This document shows, in pieces, positions 55,127 through 62,882 of a stretch of 64,000 nucleotides of DNA (the first letter of the stretch is position 1; every line of letters starts with the position of its first letter). The stretch is from NCBI RefSeq assembly GCF_013359695.1, contig NZ_JABFMU010000007.1:62001-126000 (forward strand). The letters run 5' to 3'. A program made the translations under genes and the position numbers. The notes under the pieces were generated by a model. The model saw only the letters and a list, made by a program, of their open reading frames with translations. It ran no database searches and was not told the origin of the DNA. The DNA is from Pseudomonas sp. C2B4. Its GTDB lineage: Bacteria > Pseudomonadota > Gammaproteobacteria > Pseudomonadales > Pseudomonadaceae.

Positions 55127-56136
55127 GATCGATCAAAACCCTGCTCGGCAGTTCGCTGCTGGCCCTGAGCCTGATGGCCAACCAGGCACCGGCGGCGGAA
55201 AAAAACGCCCCCATCCACTTCGGCGACATCACTTGGGAAAGCGGCAGCCTCATCACCGAGATCCTGCGCCTGATCGTCGAGAAAGGTTACGGCTACCCGA
55301 CGGATACGTTGCCGGGCAGCACCGTCAGCCTCGAAGCGGCGCTGGCCAAGAACGACATTCAGGTGATCGGTGAAGAGTGGGCCGGGCGCAGCCCGGCGTG
55401 GGTCAAGGCTGCCGCCGAAGGCAAGGTCTTTGGCCTGGGCGACACGGTCAAAGGCGCCACCGAAGGTTGGTGGGTGCCCGAATACGTGATCAAGGGCGAC
55501 CCGGAGCGCGGTATCAAGCCGCTGGCGCCGGAGCTGAAATCCGTCGCCGACCTGGCCGAATACAAAGACGTGTTTCGCGATCCCGAAGACCCCAGTCGCG
55601 GGCGCTTCCTCAACAGCCCTACCGGCTGGACCTCGGAAATCGTCAACAGCCAGAAACTCAAGGCCTATGACTTGACCGACAGCTTCGTCAACTTCCGTAC
55701 CGGCTCCGGCGCCGCGCTGGATGCCGAGGTCGCGTCGTCGATCCGTCGCGGCAAACCGGTGCTGTTCTACTACTGGTCGCCGACGCCGCTGCTGGGTCGC
55801 TTCAAACTGGTGAAGCTCGACGAACCGCCATTCGACGCCGAAGCCTGGAAAACCCTGGCCGATGCCAACAACCCGAACCCCAAGGGCACCCGTTCGATGC
55901 CGGCCAGCCTGGCGATCGGTGTGTCCGCGCCGTTCAAGGCGCAGTACCCGGACCTGGTGGCGTTCTTTGAGAAAGTCGACCTGCCCATCGACCTGCTGAA
56001 CCAGACCCTGGGCCAAATGAGTGAAAAACGGCAGAAACCCCGCGAAGTGGCCGAAGCATTTTTGCGTGAACAGCCGCAGGTGTGGACGGGCTGGGTGCCG
56101 GGGGAGGTGGCGAGTCGCGTCTCGGCGAGTCTTTGA
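55123..56136 (+). CDS. Glycine-betaine/quaternary-amine ABC substrate-binding protein (OpuAC type)
   Basis: A 337-residue periplasmic binding protein with a signal peptide of about 25 residues (ending APAAEKNAP). The OpuAC domain includes GDITWESGSLITEILRLIVEK, GEEWAGRSPAWVKAAAEGK and YYWSPTPLLGRFKLVKLDEP; its tryptophans could form the cation-binding box. No permease or ATPase gene is adjacent. The start overlaps the sigma factor stop, so the two are translated together. Confidence 0.88.
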   Translation: MRSIKTLLGSSLLALSLMANQAPAAEKNAPIHFGDITWESGSLITEILRLIVEKGYGYPTDTLPGSTVSLEAALAKNDIQVIGEEWAGRSPAWVKAAAEGKVFGLGDTVKGATEGWWVPEYVIKGDPERGIKPLAPELKSVADLAEYKDVFRDPEDPSRGRFLNSPTGWTSEIVNSQKLKAYDLTDSFVNFRTGSGAALDAEVASSIRRGKPVLFYYWSPTPLLGRFKLVKLDEPPFDAEAWKTLADANNPNPKGTRSMPASLAIGVSAPFKAQYPDLVAFFEKVDLPIDLLNQTLGQMSEKRQKPREVAEAFLREQPQVWTGWVPGEVASRVSASL

Positions 56137-56279
56137 ACAGTTTTTTCCCGGGGTGAGGCGCTATAGCACCAGTCGTCGGGTCTGTTATTTCTGACAGTAG
56201 ACAGGCAATCGCCACAAATCGACTCTGTTCCCTGCCGGCGCTGGATTTATTCAGTGCTTACAGGGAGCGGAGTTTTTTC

Positions 56280-56939
56280 ATGAACACCCAATGGTACGTT
56301 GGAGTCACGGCACTGTGTGTCGGCATCGGCGCACTGTTTTTTTCCGCCGGGCATGTCTCGGTCAAGCGCCTCCCCTATACCGCGTTTGAACCCGATATGA
56401 CGGCTGAGCAAAAAGCCGGGGTGCAGCGGCATATTGACCTGCAGTTGCGTCGCAAATCGGGAGGGCAGCAAGTCAGTTCCACACAAGTGGTGTATGCCGA
56501 CGATTCGATTGTGCTGACGTTCCCGGTACCCGGTGACGCGGGCCCATCCGACAGCACCTGTGATTACGGTTACTTTTGTGTCTGGGACGGCTTCGATTAC
56601 ACGGGCAGGAAACTGTCGCTGCTCAGCACGCCGGCCAATCGTATCGTCAACCTCTCGGACTTCGGCATGAACGGCCAGGTCTCGTCCTGGCAGCATCACA
56701 ACAAGATCCACACGGTGAAAGTCTTCGGCGTGGATGGGCCTGGGGCCAAAGGCAACGTGATGATGAGTAATCTCAAGGAAGTGGTATTGGGCAAGGGCTG
56801 TTGCCCTTTCAGCATTCCCGATCAGGTCAGCATCACGGGCGCCTGGACTGAAATCTATGCTCAAAGCCGGCTGCTCGAACATAACGATCGAATGGTCAGC
56901 ATTGCGCTGGGGCCCATGTTTTATTTGTTTGCACAGTAG
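56280..56939 (+). CDS. Peptidase inhibitor I36-like secreted protein
   Basis: A 219-residue protein with an N-terminal hydrophobic segment (about 7-24) acting as signal or anchor. The middle region STCDYGYFCVWDGFDYTGRK (about 92-111), then NLSDFGMNGQVSSW, follows the I36 / beta-gamma-crystallin-like pattern of paired cysteines and Gly-Tyr residues. I infer a secreted beta-sandwich; protease inhibition is plausible but not shown. A single gene, GGAGCGG before the ATG. Confidence 0.75.
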   Translation: MNTQWYVGVTALCVGIGALFFSAGHVSVKRLPYTAFEPDMTAEQKAGVQRHIDLQLRRKSGGQQVSSTQVVYADDSIVLTFPVPGDAGPSDSTCDYGYFCVWDGFDYTGRKLSLLSTPANRIVNLSDFGMNGQVSSWQHHNKIHTVKVFGVDGPGAKGNVMMSNLKEVVLGKGCCPFSIPDQVSITGAWTEIYAQSRLLEHNDRMVSIALGPMFYLFAQ

Positions 56940-57376
56940 AAAAAGCCTCACGGCCGGGTGATGTCTGACGACGCTGAACCGATTTTGTCCTCAATAGTGG
57001 CCGACTAGTGGCCTTGCGCGCCCCTGACGCCTGTCTATGCTCACTCGTAACTAACTATGTCGGTCGCAATCGGATGTCAGGGATTGAGGCCTCAAGAGTG
57101 CGCACGCCAAGGCACCCACGCTGAACAACATGGAGCGATACGGTAAATGGATTTTGCTTATGAGTACGTTAGGGCTTGCCCGGCTCCGGGCGATCAAGAG
57201 AAGGATGTCTTGATGAGGACGTCGCAATAGGGACCCTCCGATTCAACATCAACTAATTACCTGACAAGTCCTTCCTTTTGGAGGGGCGCGCGTACCTGTT
57301 CCGAGGAACGTAGTGGTGGATGTGAAAGACCCGTTACTTTCATTTATCAAAAGACCGCGCTTGGGGTGATACGACC
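56940..57376. other. Leader region before the bdlA-like gene
   Basis: 437 bases. GGCCGACTAGTGGCC (56999-57013), GCCCGGCTCCGGGC (57178-57191) and GTTCCGAGGAAC (57298-57309) form short perfect or near-perfect hairpins. An open frame 57130-57213 would give a 27-residue peptide but lacks a ribosome-binding site. No known RNA is recognised. Confidence 0.6.
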
Positions 57377-58696
57377 ATGTTCAACCTGCATAACAAGGCT
57401 GACCTGCTGGAAATCGAACGCTTCAGTTGTGCGCTGACCGAGGCCAATGCCAAGTTGGCCGCCGTCAGCCGTTCGATGGCAATGATTGAGTTCACCCCGG
57501 ACGGCATTGTTATCGATGCCAATGAAAATTTTTGCCGCGCCATGGGTTACAGCGCCGAAGAAGTACGCGGCAAGCATCACCGGATATTCTGCGAAGAGGC
57601 GTTTTACCGCAGCGAGGCCTACACCAAATTGTGGCGTGATCTGGCGCGGGGCGAGGCGGTCAGCGGCACCTTTTCGCGCTTGAACAAGAGCGGCAGGGAA
57701 ATCTGGCTCGAAGCCAGCTACATGCCGGTGTACGGCCCGGATCGCCAGGTTCGCAGCGTGATCAAAGTCGCCACGGACATCACCGACAGGGTCAACAAGG
57801 AACACGAAAACCAAAGCATGCTCGCGGCGATCGGTCGCTCCATGGCGGTGATCGAGTTCACCCCGGATGGCAAGGTGATCGCGGCCAACGAAAACTTCCT
57901 CAAGACCATGCATTATTCGCTCAACGAGGTCATCGGGCAGCACCACAGTCTGTTCTGTCACCGTGCCGAAGCGGAGTCGTCGGCCTACAAGGCGTTCTGG
58001 GCGTCACTCAATCGCGGCGAATATCACTCGCACCGTTTCGAACGCAAGGACAAGTATGGTCATACCGTATTCCTCGAAGCGTCCTACAACCCGCTGTTCG
58101 ACGCCAAGGGGCGGCTGTACAAGGTGGTGAAGTTTGCCAGCGATATCACCCGGCAGATGACCACCCTGCAAACCGCCGCGGAATCGGCCCACAGCACCTC
58201 GGTGCAAAACGACGTCTGCGCGCGCAAGGGCTCGGAGGTGGTGCAGCAAACGGTGCAGATCATCCAGGACATTTCCAAGGACTTGAACGAAGCCGCGCTG
58301 AGCATCGATGCGGTGAGCAAACAGTCCGACATCATCGGCACCATCGTGCAGACCATCCGCGGCATCGCCGATCAGACCAACCTGCTGGCGCTGAACGCGG
58401 CCATCGAAGCGGCCCGCGCCGGGGAGCATGGGCGTGGATTCGCGGTGGTGGCCGATGAAGTGCGCAGCCTCGCCGCACGCACGAGCCAGGCGACGGTGGA
58501 GATTGTCGATGTGGTGCGCAAGAACCACGATTTGTCGGTGAGTGCGGTGTCGAGTATGCAATCGAGCCTGAGTCGAACCGGGCTCGGGGTAGAGCTGGCG
58601 AACGAGGCGGGGGAGGTGATTCTGGAGATTCAGCAGGGCTCGCGGCATGTGGTGGATGCGATCAGCCAGTTCAACTCGACCTTGCAGTTGAACTGA
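57377..58696 (+). CDS. bdlA: PAS-PAS methyl-accepting receptor, BdlA-like
   Basis: A 439-residue soluble receptor with two PAS domains (about 25-135 and 147-260) and a chemoreceptor signalling domain with [29 protein letters not shown]. There are no membrane helices and no HAMP domain. This matches BdlA of P. aeruginosa, which controls biofilm dispersion through c-di-GMP signalling; Aer-like aerotaxis receptors are less likely as those have a membrane anchor. The two PAS domains are similar to each other, pointing to internal duplication. Confidence 0.88.
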   Translation: MFNLHNKADLLEIERFSCALTEANAKLAAVSRSMAMIEFTPDGIVIDANENFCRAMGYSAEEVRGKHHRIFCEEAFYRSEAYTKLWRDLARGEAVSGTFSRLNKSGREIWLEASYMPVYGPDRQVRSVIKVATDITDRVNKEHENQSMLAAIGRSMAVIEFTPDGKVIAANENFLKTMHYSLNEVIGQHHSLFCHRAEAESSAYKAFWASLNRGEYHSHRFERKDKYGHTVFLEASYNPLFDAKGRLYKVVKFASDITRQMTTLQTAAESAHSTSVQNDVCARKGSEVVQQTVQIIQDISKDLNEAALSIDAVSKQSDIIGTIVQTIRGIADQTNLLALNAAIEAARAGEHGRGFAVVADEVRSLAARTSQATVEIVDVVRKNHDLSVSAVSSMQSSLSRTGLGVELANEAGEVILEIQQGSRHVVDAISQFNSTLQLN

Positions 58697-58710
58697 ACGT
58701 AGCTCAGAAC

Positions 58711-58795
58711 CTGTGGGAGCGAGCCTGCTCGCGATGGTGGATCAGTCACATTGCTGTCGACTGACACACCATCGCGAGCAAGCTCGCTCCTACAG
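58711..58795. repeat. REP doublet 16 (mixed arms)
   Basis: The left arm is GTGGGAGCGAGCCTGCTC but the right arm is GAGCAAGCTCGCTCCTAC, so one arm belongs to each subclass. Core about 40 bases. After the bdlA-like gene. Confidence 0.9.
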
Positions 58796-58809
58796 AGAGG
58801 CGCGGATTG

Positions 58810-59373
58810 TTAAAGGGAGGCGAGGAATTTATCCACCACCTGCGCCTTGTTCTGACCGCCGTCCTTTTGCGCTTTCTCGGCCTCCGCCAACTCTCGCTTG
58901 TCTTCCATGCGCTGGGCGATTTCCTCACCGACCTTTTTCTGCTGCTCGGGCGGCATCGCGTCGACTTCTTCCTGGGTCAGCCCCATCTCTTCCAGAATCG
59001 CATCGCGCATGCGCTGTTCCGGGGTTTTACTCATGTACTCCTTGAACGCGTCGGCGGCCGATTCACCGCCACCGAGTCGCTTGACGACGTCATCCGGCAG
59101 CTTGCCTTCAACCATTTGCAGACCCACGCGGGTTTTGGCGAACGCCTCATCGACGTTGTCGCTGATACGCGTGGTTTCGCTGACCTGTTGCGTAGCCAGT
59201 TGAGTGGCGGATTCCTGAACTTGTGTGGTGGCTTGCGTGGTTTGCGCCTGCACATTGTTTTGCAGGGCCTGGGTCATGACGCTCTGCAGGCCGGCGGCGG
59301 CTTCGGCGGTCGGATCTTCACCCGGACGTTTGGGGAGCGGTGTAACCAGGTTTAATTTTGCACTGACCAACAT
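58810..59373 (-). CDS. Hypothetical protein, Gln/Thr-rich coiled-coil
   Basis: A 187-residue protein I do not recognise. Residues about 30-75 are rich in Gln and Thr (VQAQTTQATTQVQESATQLAT) and the C-terminal half is charged and helical (EEVDAMPPEQQKKVGEEIAQ). No signal peptide or membrane segment. The ATG (MLVSAKLN) is chosen for its AAGG upstream. Could be a secreted or surface-associated factor, but nothing in the sequence proves this. Confidence 0.72.
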   Translation of the reverse strand: MLVSAKLNLVTPLPKRPGEDPTAEAAAGLQSVMTQALQNNVQAQTTQATTQVQESATQLATQQVSETTRISDNVDEAFAKTRVGLQMVEGKLPDDVVKRLGGGESAADAFKEYMSKTPEQRMRDAILEEMGLTQEEVDAMPPEQQKKVGEEIAQRMEDKRELAEAEKAQKDGGQNKAQVVDKFLASL

Positions 59374-59528
59374 GATGAATAGACCTTGTAGGTGATGGCG
59401 GTGCAGTGCGCTGAGCAATTACTGTGCCTGCACGATAAATTCTATAAAAATCAGTCGGTTAGTATTTTTGTGGCAAGCGCTGAAGTGAACGGTAGGCAAA
59501 CGTTTGCCGACGAGCGGCAAAGGCCTGT

Positions 59529-60167
59529 TCAAGGCAGGCCGTTGCAGCAATGTTTGAGAAAGCCGGGGTGTTGGGCCAGGCGCTTGAAATAATCATCGAC
59601 GGCCGGGAGGTCGGGTCGCTCCATGGGGGTCATCAGCCAGCGATTGACGGACAGACCGATGACGATATCGGCCAGTGTGAATCGGGTCCCGGCGACATAG
59701 GCCTTGGTGCTCGCCAATTGGTGTTCGAGGATGGCCATTTTCTGGTTCCAGCCACGCAGGCCGACTTCCAGGCGATGCGGGTCCTGGAACTCCGGATCCT
59801 TGCGCACCAGTGCCATGAACGCATAGACCCATGACGCATTGAGTTCGATGGCCTGCCAATCCATCCATTGTTCCACCCGGGCGCGGGCGGCCGGTTCGGT
59901 AGGCAGCAACTCGTTGTAGTGATGATGGTGTTTGCCCGCCAGGTAGCGGCAAATGGTGTTGGACTCCCACAGCGGACCGTTCTCGTCAATGATCACCGGC
60001 ACCTGCGCGTTGGGATTGAACCTGAGGAATTCCGGGCTGTGGGTCGAGGCAAAGCCGCTGCCCCAATCCTCGCGCTCGAAGGACAGGCCCAGTTCCTCGC
60101 AGGTCCACAGGACTTTGCGGACGTTGATCGACGAGGCTTTGCCGAGAATTTTCAGTGCATGGTCCAT
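59529..60167 (-). CDS. Glutathione S-transferase family protein
   Basis: A 212-residue cytoplasmic GST. The N-terminal thioredoxin-like domain has ASSINVRKVLWTCEELGL (about 11-28), the conserved cis-proline in NAQVPVI and ESNTICRYLA; the C-terminal helical domain has TLADIVIGLSVNRWL. The active residue is probably serine or cysteine of the N-terminal segment. Substrate unknown. No partner gene. Confidence 0.92.
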   Translation of the reverse strand: MDHALKILGKASSINVRKVLWTCEELGLSFEREDWGSGFASTHSPEFLRFNPNAQVPVIIDENGPLWESNTICRYLAGKHHHHYNELLPTEPAARARVEQWMDWQAIELNASWVYAFMALVRKDPEFQDPHRLEVGLRGWNQKMAILEHQLASTKAYVAGTRFTLADIVIGLSVNRWLMTPMERPDLPAVDDYFKRLAQHPGFLKHCCNGLP

Positions 60168-60577
60168 GTTGCTACTCCGTCAGCGAATCAAGGCGTCGGA
60201 AATCATAGTGAGCCTGCCAACGGTCGACTTCAAGTGTGTAGGAAGGGTCTGTAGGCAAGGGGTTTCAGAGGATTTCCGCAGGCAGCGATTTCTTGCAGCC
60301 TTGCCTACAACTACGCCAGAATCCGCCGACTTGTGCGTCTGGTGTCCGGATTCTATTGTTCCGTGTCGCTGCAAATTCAGCGATCGGGTTTCGCAGCCCG
60401 GGTATCTCTAGACGCATGGCGTCCACCGTTCGTGATCGACTCACGTTATGGCGGCTGTGCGCGGAAGACCTTCGGGTCTACCGGGTTCTAGAGTCCCGGT
60501 CTGCGAGCCGCGTACAGCTGCCACCCTCTTCGTATCGCAGCGAATCGTGGCAGCTCCATCACTCTAGGAGCATTGCC
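60168..60577. other. Structured leader and non-coding region before the DUF6124-type gene
   Basis: 410 bases with four successive hairpins: CGTGA-TCGAC-TCACG (60431-60445), AGACC-TTCG-GGTCT (60466-60479), ACCGGG...CCCGGT (60480-60500) and AGCTGCCAC...GTGGCAGCT (60516-60555). The last lies just before the Shine-Dalgarno. Frame is open from 60416 into the gene. Confidence 0.75.
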
Positions 60578-60826
60578 ATGTTCAAACCCACGCCCAACCC
60601 CCCGCGCAATCCCAGTCCCCTGTTCCTGATCGCCCCGGGCATCAATAACGAAACCCTGCTGGCCCATGCCTGCGAATCGCTGGCCTCGGCGAGTGTCATG
60701 ACCAATGACTTTGCGACGTTTCTGGAAGGCACCCATCGCAACACGGCATTGGCGATTGCACAGATCATCATGCTGGCCGAACTGGCGGTGAATCGGGTGC
60801 TGGATAACCTTGATCCGCAGGATTAG
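60578..60826 (+). CDS. Small DUF6124-type protein
   Basis: An 82-residue cytoplasmic protein beginning MFKPTPNPP and containing LFLIAPGINNETLLAHACES and ESLASASVMTNDFA followed by MLAELAVNRVLDNLDP. I recognise the family from memory (DUF6124, formerly DUF3077-like; usually about 120 residues), in which this copy lacks a middle section of about 35 residues. TAGGAG precedes the ATG by seven bases. Function unknown. Confidence 0.75.
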   Translation: MFKPTPNPPRNPSPLFLIAPGINNETLLAHACESLASASVMTNDFATFLEGTHRNTALAIAQIIMLAELAVNRVLDNLDPQD

Positions 60827-60835
60827 CACCGAACC

Positions 60836-60986
60836 TTGTGGCGAGGGGATGTCTGTGGCGAGGGGATTTATCCCCGTTGGGGCGCGGAGCGGCCCTACAC
60901 CCTGACACTGTGGTCTATCAGACAGAACGCGTTGCCGGGTTTTAGGGCTGCTGCGCAGCCCAACGGGGATAAATCCCCTCGCCACA
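60836..60986. repeat. Second repeat family, copy 3
   Basis: Outer arms as in copies 1 and 2, with an additional partial left arm TGTGGCGAGGGGATG just before it (60837-60851), like a stutter. Lies between the DUF6124-type gene and gntR. Confidence 0.88.
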
Positions 60987-61019
60987 GTGAATCTCCCTCC
61001 CATAAGAATAAAGTCGTGC

Positions 61020-62051
61020 TTAGGTACTCTCGCGCACCTTCAACTCAAACCCCATGTCCTGCACCGGTTTGGCCACGGTGTTGCCGGCCATCAGTGTCAG
61101 CATCTGCTCCGCCGCGCGGCGGCCGATGGCTTCGCGTGGGGTGCTGATGCTGCTCAGGCGGGGGACCATGTGGGCCGAGGCGGGCAGGTCGTTGAAGCCG
61201 AGGATGGCCACCTGCTCGGGGATCTTGATGCCGCAGCGCATGGCTTCGAGCAACGCGCCCTGGGCCAGGTCGTCGTTGCCGAAGAAGATCGCATCGACAT
61301 CAGGATGATTGGCCATCATCTGCAAAAACAACTCGCCACCCAAACCGACTGAAGAGGGGCGGGGGGTCAGCACTTCCAGTGCCGGGTCGTACAGACTGGC
61401 CTTTTGCAGGGCACGGCGGAAACCTTCGCCACGCAGCAATGTGCGCTGATCGAGTTGCGCGCCGATGTAGGCCAGGCGCTTGCGACCACGGGACAGCAAA
61501 TGCTCGGCAGCCGTTTCGCCAGCAGCCAGCTGCGAAAAGCCGACGCAATTGAGGCCGTCGGCGCTGTCCAGTTCCATCATGTACACGCAGGGAATGTTGC
61601 TCGCCTCGATCATGCGTCGCGAGCTTTCCGTGCGGTCGAAACCGGTGAGCAGCAAGCCGCGTGGCTGATAGGCCATGTAGTTGCGCAGCAGGTTTTCTTC
61701 TTCGTCGCGGGAATAGTGGAAGTTGCCGATCAGCACTTCGAAGCCTTTGGGGCGCAAAACCTGATGAATGGCTTCCAGGGTGTCGATGAACAACAGGTTG
61801 GACAGCGACGGCACCAACACCACCACCGAATGGCTCTGGGCCGAGGCCAGGGCGCGGGCCGCGGAGTTGACCACATAATTGAGTTCCAGCGCCGCGTTCT
61901 GCACCTTTTCCACCAGTTCGGTGGCTACGGTGCTGACGCCGCGCAAGGCACGGGACGCTGTGATCGGGCTGACACCGGCCAGGCGCGCGACTTCGTTCAG
62001 GGTAGGGCGGCCAGTGGTGCGCGTATTTTTATCGTTCTTGGTTGAGTTCAT
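61020..62051 (-). CDS. gntR: GntR, LacI-family gluconate repressor
   Basis: A 343-residue LacI-type regulator: helix-turn-helix at about 20-40 (TLNEVARLAGVSPITASRALRG), hinge, and a periplasmic-binding-protein-like effector domain. It should repress the gluconate genes in the absence of gluconate. The start MNSTKNDKN was chosen; the earlier frame contains its own operator. It is divergent from gntK, and GntR sites lie in the gap. Confidence 0.94.
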   Translation of the reverse strand: MNSTKNDKNTRTTGRPTLNEVARLAGVSPITASRALRGVSTVATELVEKVQNAALELNYVVNSAARALASAQSHSVVVLVPSLSNLLFIDTLEAIHQVLRPKGFEVLIGNFHYSRDEEENLLRNYMAYQPRGLLLTGFDRTESSRRMIEASNIPCVYMMELDSADGLNCVGFSQLAAGETAAEHLLSRGRKRLAYIGAQLDQRTLLRGEGFRRALQKASLYDPALEVLTPRPSSVGLGGELFLQMMANHPDVDAIFFGNDDLAQGALLEAMRCGIKIPEQVAILGFNDLPASAHMVPRLSSISTPREAIGRRAAEQMLTLMAGNTVAKPVQDMGFELKVREST

Positions 62052-62079
62052 CGACGGCTTGCCAAACAAAATACAAGGC

Positions 62080-62093
62080 ACTAAGGTAGCGCT
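62080..62093. promoter_or_regulatory. GntR operator 1
   Basis: ACTAAGGTAGCGCT fits the P. aeruginosa GntR consensus AC-N-AAG-N-TAGCGCT exactly (as I recall it). About 30 bases before the gntR ATG, so autoregulation is likely. Confidence 0.82.
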
Positions 62094-62230
62094 GTCTCGA
62101 TGCAGCTGCAAATGCGTGAGCGGGGGTTCGCCTGATCCTCGCTTTTTGGCGTTGGGAACAAACATGCTGCAACCCACAAAATGACAAGAAAGGCGTCGGC
62201 AACTCCTGCTTTTGGTCTAGTGTCATAACT

Positions 62231-62248
62231 GGCAAAGGTAGCGCTGTC
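62231..62248. promoter_or_regulatory. GntR operator 2
   Basis: GGCAAAGGTAGCGCTGTC keeps AAGGTAGCGCT but not the first two bases of the full consensus. 19 bases before the gntK ATG. Confidence 0.75.
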
Positions 62249-62266
62249 TGCGCGCTGAGGTGTTAC

Positions 62267-62800
62267 ATGAATCATCCCATCACCGCCCTGGTCATCATGG
62301 GCGTTGCCGGTTGCGGCAAGACGTGCGTCAGCGAGGCCCTGTGCCAGCTCAGCGGCGCCACTGCCATTGAAGGCGACTCTTTCCACCCTGCCGCCAATAT
62401 CGAAAAGATGAGCGCGGGTATCCCCCTGAACGATGAAGACCGTGCCGGCTGGCTCGACAGCCTGTGCGATGAACTGCGCCGTGTCGATGCCCTGGGCCAG
62501 CGCCCGGTGCTGACCTGCTCGGCCCTCAAGCACATTTACCGCGAACGCTTGCGCAGTGCCTTGCCGGGCCTGGGCTTCGTGTTCCTGGAACTGACCCCCG
62601 AAGTCGCCGCCGACCGTGTTTCCCATCGGCCGGGCCATTTCATGCCGTCGACGCTGATCGACAGCCAGTTCGCCACCCTCGAATCCCCCGTCGGTGAGCC
62701 GCTGACCCTGGCCCTCGATGCCTCGACCCACAGCGTCGATCAGTTGGCGGTGCAAGCCCACCACTGGTGGCTCGAGCACGGCCTGAAACGCGCCGGTTAA
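62267..62800 (+). CDS. gntK: Gluconokinase
   Basis: A 177-residue kinase phosphorylating gluconate to 6-phosphogluconate, which enters at Edd. P-loop GVAGCGKT (12-19), EGDSFHPAANIEKMSAGIPL and VLTCSALKHIYRERLR are typical. First gene of gntK-gntT. Confidence 0.95.
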   Translation: MNHPITALVIMGVAGCGKTCVSEALCQLSGATAIEGDSFHPAANIEKMSAGIPLNDEDRAGWLDSLCDELRRVDALGQRPVLTCSALKHIYRERLRSALPGLGFVFLELTPEVAADRVSHRPGHFMPSTLIDSQFATLESPVGEPLTLALDASTHSVDQLAVQAHHWWLEHGLKRAG

Positions 62801-62810
62801 ATTTTGCTCG

Positions 62811-62826
62811 AAGAGATAGCGCTGTC
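62811..62826 (+). promoter_or_regulatory. GntR operator 3
   Basis: AAGAGATAGCGCTGTC lies in the gap between gntK and the permease gene, giving the permease a possible separate control point. Confidence 0.75.
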
Positions 62827-62852
62827 CTTATGGCTTTCGAATTACCCGCTTT

Positions 62853-62866
62853 AATAACAACAACAA
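62853..62866 (+). promoter_or_regulatory. Hfq/Crc-type A-rich motif at the gluconate permease
   Basis: AATAACAACAACAA has four consecutive AAn repeats and is followed by the Shine-Dalgarno CAGGAGA, 16 bases before the ATG. Confidence 0.75.
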
Positions 62867-62882
62867 CCAGGAGACACCCCTA

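Noticed and set aside
57205..57235. Hammerhead-like ribozyme core (TGATGAGGACGTCGCAATA)
   Set aside because: The CUGAUGA and GAAA core boxes are not both present and the flanking stems do not pair.
1629..58795. Regularly recurring 20-base repeats as a CRISPR array
   Set aside because: Copies are kilobases apart, in inverted pairs, and lie between unrelated genes. There are no cas genes.
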